A DNA stretch of 64,000 nt from Gracilibacillus massiliensis (lineage in GTDB: Bacteria; Bacillota; Bacilli; Bacillales; Amphibacillaceae), in assembly GCF_001458115.1 (NCBI RefSeq), contig NZ_CZRP01000013.1, positions 1,178,001-1,242,000 on the forward strand, read 5' to 3'. Below, one piece after another: positions 57,270 to 64,000 of the stretch (its first letter is position 1; every line of letters begins with the position of its first letter). The position numbers were made by a program, and so were the translations under genes. The notes beneath the pieces are model-generated. The model saw nothing but the letters and a program-made list of their open reading frames with translations, did not search any database and was not told the origin of the DNA.

Positions 57270-57983
57270 ATGAATCCTTATCATGATCTTTTAACCCAGT
57301 TAAGGATAGCCTATGCACATCCAGGCGGAAGGGAGACGACAAAAATTTGGATAGAAAAACTGGATATATCGAACATGAAAACCATATTAGAAGTTGGTTG
57401 TGGTGTCGGTGAAACAATTCGGCATTTGCGTTCAAAAACCTCAGCAGGCCTCTATGGCATTGATATATCTTCTGAAATGATTGATATCGCTAAAATTCAT
57501 ACCAAAGATCTCCCTAACGTAAAACTAAAACAAGCCGATGTTACCTCACTACCATTTGCAGCTTCATCATTTGACCTCATCATAGCAGAATCGGTACTTA
57601 CCTTTACTCAAATAAACGAAAGCATGCTTGAAATAACAAGATGTTTAAAGCCTAATGGAAAGTTTATTCTATTGGAAATGGTGCGCACAGAAGATCTTTC
57701 TCCAAAAGCTCAAGATGAAATTAAACATTTTTATCAATCACCAAATCTTTATTCGTTAACAGATTGGAAAAAGTGTTTATCTGACCATCAATTTAAGGAC
57801 ATTGTATTTCATCAAGTAAATAAATCCAGTTCAACTGTTCTGCTTGATCAAACACTAGATGAAACAAGTTTAGATATTTTAAACGAGCATTTGCAATTAA
57901 ATATCGATTATGAGAAACAATTATTAGCCTATTTAATTACTGCCACAAAGCGAGGGATGCGAGATGACAGTCCACGCTACTGA
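57270..57983 (+). CDS. SAM-dependent methyltransferase (class I, UbiE-like)
   Basis: A 237-residue protein. Motif I is ILEVGCGVGETIRHL, then GIDISSEMI, then LPFAASSFDLIIAESVLTF and LKPNGKFILLEM. AAAGGAATGATCCT precedes the ATG. It overlaps the next gene by 20 bp. Substrate unknown. Confidence 0.85.
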   Translation: MNPYHDLLTQLRIAYAHPGGRETTKIWIEKLDISNMKTILEVGCGVGETIRHLRSKTSAGLYGIDISSEMIDIAKIHTKDLPNVKLKQADVTSLPFAASSFDLIIAESVLTFTQINESMLEITRCLKPNGKFILLEMVRTEDLSPKAQDEIKHFYQSPNLYSLTDWKKCLSDHQFKDIVFHQVNKSSSTVLLDQTLDETSLDILNEHLQLNIDYEKQLLAYLITATKRGMRDDSPRY

Positions 57984-58800
57984 TAAGTGGCTCGAACAAC
58001 TCATAAAAAGTTTAGACCAAGCAGCTAATCACACGAATAATGAAAAATATCAAATCCATCTTTCTGCTATATGTGATCCCCTGTCCACTTTTTTTTCGGA
58101 AGCTAATCAAAAAAATATCCAAGAGCATCTTTTAAGGCACGGACTTTTCTCTCCCGAATCTTCGGCTGCTTTCCTCACCGGTTGGTTAAAAAGAGATTAC
58201 AATACAAAAGTGAAAAAGCTATATCAAAAATGCAAAGATGCGTGGGAGGGTCCTTCTACAGATATTTTCATATTACCATCAAATGAAGACATTCGAGAAT
58301 TGAAAACTTGGTTTAATAGTAATGCCGGGCTAAGTTATCCAGATAAATTATTTTTATTTTTATCATCTACTGCTAGCACCAAAGAAATCGCCGCATTGTT
58401 TATCCATGAGTATAGCCACACCTGCAGGTTACGCAACTTCCCAAAGAAAGAATTTGACTATACATTATTAGATGCTGTGATATTAGAAGGAATCGCAGAA
58501 TGGCTCGTGCGAAAGATGGTAGGTAAGTCTTATGGTAATAAACGGATAGAACATTTATCAGATGAGAAGTTAGTTGAACTGTGGGAACGATGGATCATGC
58601 CTCATCAAAACATAAAACGCACGAACCATAAACATGACATGCTTATGTACGGGAATAGAGGCATCCCAAAAAACCTCGGTTATGTAATTGGTTATAACAT
58701 TGTGCTTCGGTACATGGAAAAAAATAAACAACATGCAAAGGAAATATTAAAAACTAAAAATCAACAATTTCTTTCTGCCGCGGATCTTGCTTCAGGCTAA
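57964..58800 (+). CDS. DUF2268-type putative zinc metalloprotease (YjaZ-like)
   Basis: A 278-residue protein. The zinc motif H148-E149-Y-S-H152 lies in ALFIHEYSHTCRL, and a downstream glutamate in VILEGIAEWLVRK is placed as the third gluzincin ligand. No signal peptide. GAGGGATGCGAG precedes the ATG, inside the methyltransferase gene, so translation is probably coupled. Function not established. Confidence 0.78.
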   Translation: MTVHATDKWLEQLIKSLDQAANHTNNEKYQIHLSAICDPLSTFFSEANQKNIQEHLLRHGLFSPESSAAFLTGWLKRDYNTKVKKLYQKCKDAWEGPSTDIFILPSNEDIRELKTWFNSNAGLSYPDKLFLFLSSTASTKEIAALFIHEYSHTCRLRNFPKKEFDYTLLDAVILEGIAEWLVRKMVGKSYGNKRIEHLSDEKLVELWERWIMPHQNIKRTNHKHDMLMYGNRGIPKNLGYVIGYNIVLRYMEKNKQHAKEILKTKNQQFLSAADLASG

Positions 58801-58905
58801 AAATGATGAAAATGTCCGTTGGCACCTGACCATACCTAACTGAGTTTATCGCATAACTTATATAGTAGTAATGCTGTATGGCATTGTATGGAAAGGAGAG
58901 TTAAA

Positions 58906-59166
58906 ATGTCGCATTATAATTTTTGTCGCCAGAATGTTGGTCGCCCTGTAAAAATAGTCACTCGCCAAGGAGAAGTTCATAGAGGTGTGATTAGACGTGT
59001 TAATCAATCTCAAGTATTTATAGATCCATTTGGACAAAACCGAGGAATGGGTGGCTACGGGATGGGATACTACGGATATAGACCAGGATACAGGTGGGGA
59101 CTAGGAGTTGGTATCGCACTTGGAGCCATCGCTACTATCGCATTTTTACCATTATTTTTCTGGTAA
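58906..59166 (+). CDS. Small protein with SH3-like N-terminus and hydrophobic C-terminus
   Basis: An 86-residue protein. Residues 6-45 (VGRPVKIVTRQGEVHRGVIRRV, then QVFIDPF) look like a small beta-barrel of the Sm/SH3 type. A Gly/Tyr-rich stretch (GMGGYGMGYYGYRPGY) and one C-terminal membrane helix follow. ATG at 58906 follows AAAGGAG at good spacing. Similar small proteins occur in Bacillaceae, but I cannot name a function. Confidence 0.65.
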   Translation: MSHYNFCRQNVGRPVKIVTRQGEVHRGVIRRVNQSQVFIDPFGQNRGMGGYGMGYYGYRPGYRWGLGVGIALGAIATIAFLPLFFW

Positions 59167-59221
59167 AAATAAGTGGATGTAGTAATCATTAGATAAGTTT
59201 AAGATTGTGCACCGTAAAATT

Positions 59222-59257
59222 GGCATCATGGAATGTGCGATTAAATTCCATGATGCC
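59222..59257 (+). terminator. Terminator after the small SH3-like gene
   Basis: GGCATCATGGAAT / ATTCCATGATGCC perfect 13-bp stem with a ten-base loop, followed by TCTTCATTTC. Confidence 0.82.
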
Positions 59258-59302
59258 TCTTCATTTCATTTAAGAAGTTAACTTTTCCTAGCGTACTAAA
59301 TC

Positions 59303-59662
59303 TTAATCATCTAATGCATCCCTATCCATATGTCCGTCTTGTTCCATAATGATTTTTAAGGCTTCTTGATAATCACTTTCCTCTACTTCACATTCCACTG
59401 TATATTCGCGGGAACTGTTATCTTTACTTATACCTGCACCCTCATTATCCCTAGTGAAGGCTCCAATAATACCAGCACCTGCACCCCCACCAGAATTTGT
59501 AGCGCCATTTCCAGCATACGTTAATGGCGTTAACATTAATGTTCTTCCTGCTTCTGGTAGCTTGTCTACTCGAATATTATTTACCTTAAGTTTATTTAAA
59601 TCTGCCTTCACCGTTTCCGCGTCGTCTTCCTCTTTAAAGAATGCTTGAATTGCTTTATACAT
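59303..59662 (-). CDS. Small acidic general-stress-type protein (YflT/GS17M-like)
   Basis: About 119 residues: an N-terminal half typical of alpha/beta stress proteins (FFKEEDDAETVKADLNKLKV), a Gly-rich middle (GGGAGAGIIGAF), and an acidic C-terminal half with EYTVECEVEESDYQEAL. ATG at 59662 is chosen because AAAGG lies nine bases upstream. Family assignment is tentative. Confidence 0.55.
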   Translation of the reverse strand: MYKAIQAFFKEEDDAETVKADLNKLKVNNIRVDKLPEAGRTLMLTPLTYAGNGATNSGGGAGAGIIGAFTRDNEGAGISKDNSSREYTVECEVEESDYQEALKIIMEQDGHMDRDALDD

Positions 59663-59816
59663 GATCATCATCCTTTCCAATTAATTTATTATCTGATTTT
59701 AATGTACCCGTTTTCACTAATATTAAACTTATGTTAAGATTTATTCTTTTTTATAGGATTTTTTGGTCTAGCTCAAGTACAATGAAGTGAGACTGCAATC
59801 AAAGGATGGTGTCCCT

Positions 59817-61094
59817 ATGCGAAAGTATACGAAAGAAGAGAATAGTTGGATGATTTATGATTGGGGAAGTTCTGCATTTACCGTGATCATTACCACTGCC
59901 ATTTTTCCAATATACTATAAAGCACAAGCTACAGAAGCAGGAATAACAGGAGCTAATTCTACCGCATATTTAGGTTATACCATTGCGATTTTTACTTTCA
60001 TATTAGCAATGCTTGGACCTATTTTAGGTACGATCGCAGATTATCGCGGCCTTAAGAAAAGGTTTTTCATTAGCTTTATGGGACTGGGTATCTTTTCAAC
60101 CTTTGCTTTAGTGTTTGTACCTGAAGGTCAATGGCTCTTACTACTAATCTTTTTTACATTAGCCTCATTAGGATCGACAGGTGCAAATGTATTCTACGAT
60201 GCATTTCTAGTCGATGTTACGAAAGACAAGCGCATGAATAGTGTGTCAGCACGCGGGTTTGGTCTTGGATATATTGGTAGTTCGATTCCTTTTGTCTTGA
60301 GTATTACGATTATCTTACTAGCTCAACAAGGTTTCTTACCGATTAACAGCACCACCGCAAGTAAGATTGCATTCCTGATTACCTGCTTATGGTGGGCTAT
60401 CTTTGCAATTCCGATTATAAAAAACGTTCAACAACTACATTATATAGAAAGAGAACCTAAACCAATTAAACAAAGCTTCAAAAGACTGCTCCAAACATTA
60501 CGAAATATTCGACAATATAAATATCTAACCATCTTCCTGATTGCTTATTTTTTCTACATAGATGGGGTGGGCACTATCATTTCAATGTCTACTGCCTACG
60601 GAACAGATGTAGGTTTAAGTTCTACCGTTTTATTAGTGGTTCTATTGGTTACTCAAGTAGTCGCAGCCCCATTTGCTGTTATCTACGGCAAGTTAGCTAA
60701 TCGATTCTCAGCTAAGGTCATGCTCTATGTTGGGATTAGCGTCTATATGGTCGTTTGTGTATATGGCTATTTTCTAGAAACTGCTATCGATTTTTGGATT
60801 ATTGCCATGTTAGTTGCTTCTTCACAAGGTGGGATACAAGCTTTAAGTAGATCCTATTTCGCTAAATTAATTCCTAAGCAAAATGCCAATGAATTTTTTG
60901 GATTCTACAACATTTTCGGTAAATTCGCTTCCATTACAGGCCCACTCCTATTGGGTGCTACTGCACAAATTACTGGTAAATCGAATGCAGGTATTCTTAG
61001 TTTAATTGTATTATTTTTGATTGGTATGGTTATTCTTTATTTTGTACCAAGCGACAAAAAACTTGACGAATACACCCAACCTATCTCAAAATGA
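59817..61094 (+). CDS. UMF1/Atg22-like MFS transporter (YxiO-like)
   Basis: A 425-residue membrane protein with 12 segments. The N-terminal NSWMIYDWGSSAFTVIITTAIFPIYY is diagnostic for the UMF1 group, and GSTGANVFYDAFLVDV follows. ATG at 59817 follows AAAGGATGGTG. Atg22-type proteins export amino acids from fungal vacuoles; bacterial substrates are unknown. Confidence 0.88.
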   Translation: MRKYTKEENSWMIYDWGSSAFTVIITTAIFPIYYKAQATEAGITGANSTAYLGYTIAIFTFILAMLGPILGTIADYRGLKKRFFISFMGLGIFSTFALVFVPEGQWLLLLIFFTLASLGSTGANVFYDAFLVDVTKDKRMNSVSARGFGLGYIGSSIPFVLSITIILLAQQGFLPINSTTASKIAFLITCLWWAIFAIPIIKNVQQLHYIEREPKPIKQSFKRLLQTLRNIRQYKYLTIFLIAYFFYIDGVGTIISMSTAYGTDVGLSSTVLLVVLLVTQVVAAPFAVIYGKLANRFSAKVMLYVGISVYMVVCVYGYFLETAIDFWIIAMLVASSQGGIQALSRSYFAKLIPKQNANEFFGFYNIFGKFASITGPLLLGATAQITGKSNAGILSLIVLFLIGMVILYFVPSDKKLDEYTQPISK

Positions 61095-61259
61095 TATCAA
61101 TTGCATCTCGTATGAGCATTGTTTAGACCGATTTGATATAATACACTTGAAATTAGCGAAATAATTTTCGCAAAAATTAGACAAGATATAAAGAATAGAA
61201 CAATTTTGGTGTCACGCTTATGCTTAACTATATAAAAAAAGTAAGGAGAGAACAAATAA

Positions 61260-62624
<1,365 letters not shown>

Positions 62625-62631
62625 TATAGCA

Positions 62632-62662
62632 AAAATATCCCGTTTTCGAAACGGGATATTTT
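62632..62662 (+). terminator. Terminator of gdhA
   Basis: AAAATATCCCGTTT / AAACGGGATATTTT perfect stem with a three-base loop followed by TTATTTATT. Confidence 0.9.
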
Positions 62663-62689
62663 TTATTTATTATTTGTGAACATTTCTTG

Positions 62690-63682
62690 TTAAATAGCTG
62701 CCATTTTTGGTTCAGGCGCAGGTTTTCCAAATAGATAACCTTGAAACAATTGGTAACCTCTTTCTTTTAACCATTCAAAATCCTCATTAGTTTCAACACC
62801 TTCAGCTAACGGAACAGATCCTATGTCTTGAGCTACCTTCAATAGACGAGTTGCTTGTTGTTGCTTTTCATCACATTGTGACACTCCTTGAACATACTTC
62901 ATATCTAGCTTCATATAACGAGGATTTAAATCTTTAAGCATAGATTCTGTACTATAACCTTCACCAACATCATCAAGTGCATAAGAAAAACCCTTACTAT
63001 CATAGTAATTTAAGATAGATTTCAAATGTTCTACATCATCGACCTGATCTGTTTCCACTACTTCAAACACGAGTGTATCTTGTTTTATTTTTAGTTGCTG
63101 CGCTAGCATTGTTGTTGATTTCAGGCAATGCTCCGGTGAATAAATAGAAGTTGGAATAAAATTAATAAATGCTTTGGCATTCTCGATTCGCGCAGCATAC
63201 TTCACTGCTGTCATTCGGCATAAGCGATCAAGCGCATATAGCCTGCCTCTTAATCGTGCTGCTGAAAAGATCTCGTTTGGAAAAATGATGTTTCCTTCTT
63301 TGTCAACAAATCGAGCTAACAATTCATATGCATACACTTTTTTATCGCTGGATATAATCGGCTGATAGTAGGATACCACTTGCTTATTCTTAATCACATC
63401 ATCAATCCAGTGTGCATTGATTAATTCCTCAAATTCTGTGATCGGTTTCCATGATTGATCTCCTATTCTAAAAAACACCTCATTCGGATTCATATGATCT
63501 TGACAAAAATCATGTAAGTCTCGAAGGGCTTCTTCTGATACTGATAAAATATTATTGGATTTTTTCACTTGATAATGAAAATTCAAATAATGATACACTT
63601 GATTGATCCATCTCTCCTCATTATCATTTTCAAACATCACATCAATTTCTAACTCTCCAATTACACAGTTCCGGCAGCTCAT
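62690..63682 (-). CDS. EAL-domain protein, putative c-di-GMP phosphodiesterase
   Basis: A 330-residue cytoplasmic protein. The N-terminal ~95 residues begin with a CxxC pair (MSCRNC). The EAL domain reads E120-LLAR in place of EAL, with FINFIPTSIY, EVVETDQ, LDDVGEGYS, KLDMKYV and PLAEGVETNED giving the metal-binding and catalytic residues, so hydrolysis of c-di-GMP is plausible. No GGDEF domain or membrane segment. The CxxC may bind metal or sense redox state. It is convergent with gdhA. Confidence 0.83.
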   Translation of the reverse strand: MSCRNCVIGELEIDVMFENDNEERWINQVYHYLNFHYQVKKSNNILSVSEEALRDLHDFCQDHMNPNEVFFRIGDQSWKPITEFEELINAHWIDDVIKNKQVVSYYQPIISSDKKVYAYELLARFVDKEGNIIFPNEIFSAARLRGRLYALDRLCRMTAVKYAARIENAKAFINFIPTSIYSPEHCLKSTTMLAQQLKIKQDTLVFEVVETDQVDDVEHLKSILNYYDSKGFSYALDDVGEGYSTESMLKDLNPRYMKLDMKYVQGVSQCDEKQQQATRLLKVAQDIGSVPLAEGVETNEDFEWLKERGYQLFQGYLFGKPAPEPKMAAI

Positions 63683-63862
63683 CGTCCAAAATCACCCTTT
63701 ATCTCTTAGTTGTAATTATATTTTATCACTTTACTTTAATTTTATCTATGACTTAAGTCCTGCATACAAAAAATATCAACTAAACATCAAGATTTCAATT
63801 CCTTATTCTTTGTAGTACTATAGTGATAAGAATATTTACCTTTCTCATATAGGAGTGATCAA

Positions 63863-64000
63863 ATGACAGATAAACTAACAAAACGAAACAACATCCGTAT
63901 CATTGGAACAGGTGAACCTATTATTTTATTCGCCCATGGTTTTGCTTCTGATCAAACAACTTGGAAGTGGATTACTCCTGCTTTTGAGAGCGATCACACT
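63863..64000 (+). CDS. rsbQ: Alpha/beta hydrolase, RsbQ-like (cut by right edge)
   Basis: First 46 residues only. LTKRNNIRIIGTGEPIILFAHGFASDQTTWKWITPAF follows the N-terminus of RsbQ, the hydrolase that works with phosphatase RsbP in energy-stress activation of sigma-B in B. subtilis. ATG at 63863 is eight bases after AGGAGTG. The catalytic Ser, Asp and His and any rsbP gene lie beyond the window. Confidence 0.7.
   Translation, partial: MTDKLTKRNNIRIIGTGEPIILFAHGFASDQTTWKWITPAFESDHT

Overview
The window comes from a low-GC Gram-positive bacterium of the Bacillaceae. Evidence: many proteins read like their Bacillus subtilis counterparts (TnrA, AlaR/AlaT, AraR, YneR, YteR, RhgT, RsbQ), ribosome binding sites are strong AGGAGG types, and sigma-A promoters are clear. 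The very acidic N-terminal linkers of the sugar-binding lipoproteins suggest a salt- or alkali-tolerant genus of the Gracilibacillus/Oceanobacillus/Halobacillus kind. That genus guess is inference.

Left part (1-16227): a rhamnogalacturonan/pectin utilisation locus. A long minus-strand series encodes an LplA/YtcQ-type binding lipoprotein, two ABC permeases, an unrecognised helical enzyme-like protein, an MFS transporter, KdgF, a GH43 enzyme, YteR (GH105), RhgT acetylesterase, KdgA, KdgK and KduI. Divergent to it are a DUF624 membrane protein and a large membrane-anchored AraC-type regulator. Together they would import oligo-rhamnogalacturonan, deacetylate it, release unsaturated uronate and feed it to pyruvate plus glyceraldehyde-3-phosphate. 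KduD is not seen and may lie beyond the left edge.

Middle-left (16839-30930): an arabinan/arabinose regulon. It holds araN, a DUF624 gene, araQ, araP, two different GH51 arabinofuranosidases, two AraR paralogues in tandem, and araD-araA. Several promoters carry AraR-like GTACGTAC operators and catabolite-repression (cre-like) sites. No araB is present. A LarC gene that ends after the LarC1 part lies against one of the repeat elements.

Middle (31650-48834): a YiiX/YycO-like hydrolase, purU, argCJBD, a SinI-like small protein, a two-component system, a FAH-family enzyme, a polar amino acid ABC transporter, an AEC carrier, an MFS transporter and a CAP-domain lipoprotein. Right part (48895-64000): an oxidoreductase, MATE pump, glycosyltransferase, FbpA-like protein, tnrA, yneR, a second GH43 enzyme, alaR-alaT, a methyltransferase with a metalloprotease-like protein, small stress-type proteins, a UMF1 transporter, gdhA, an EAL protein and the start of an rsbQ-like gene.

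The most unusual content is non-coding. Eight intergenic loci carry one dispersed element of about 450-510 bp with inverted ends. A typical copy has two inverted hairpin modules around a spacer. In each module an invariant GATCCACTT / AAGTTAGCTGA frame encloses an apical stem whose sequence differs between copies but stays self-complementary. A separate 143-bp inverted repeat with three symmetric stem blocks lies downstream of purU. No rRNA, tRNA, CRISPR array, transposase or prophage gene was seen.
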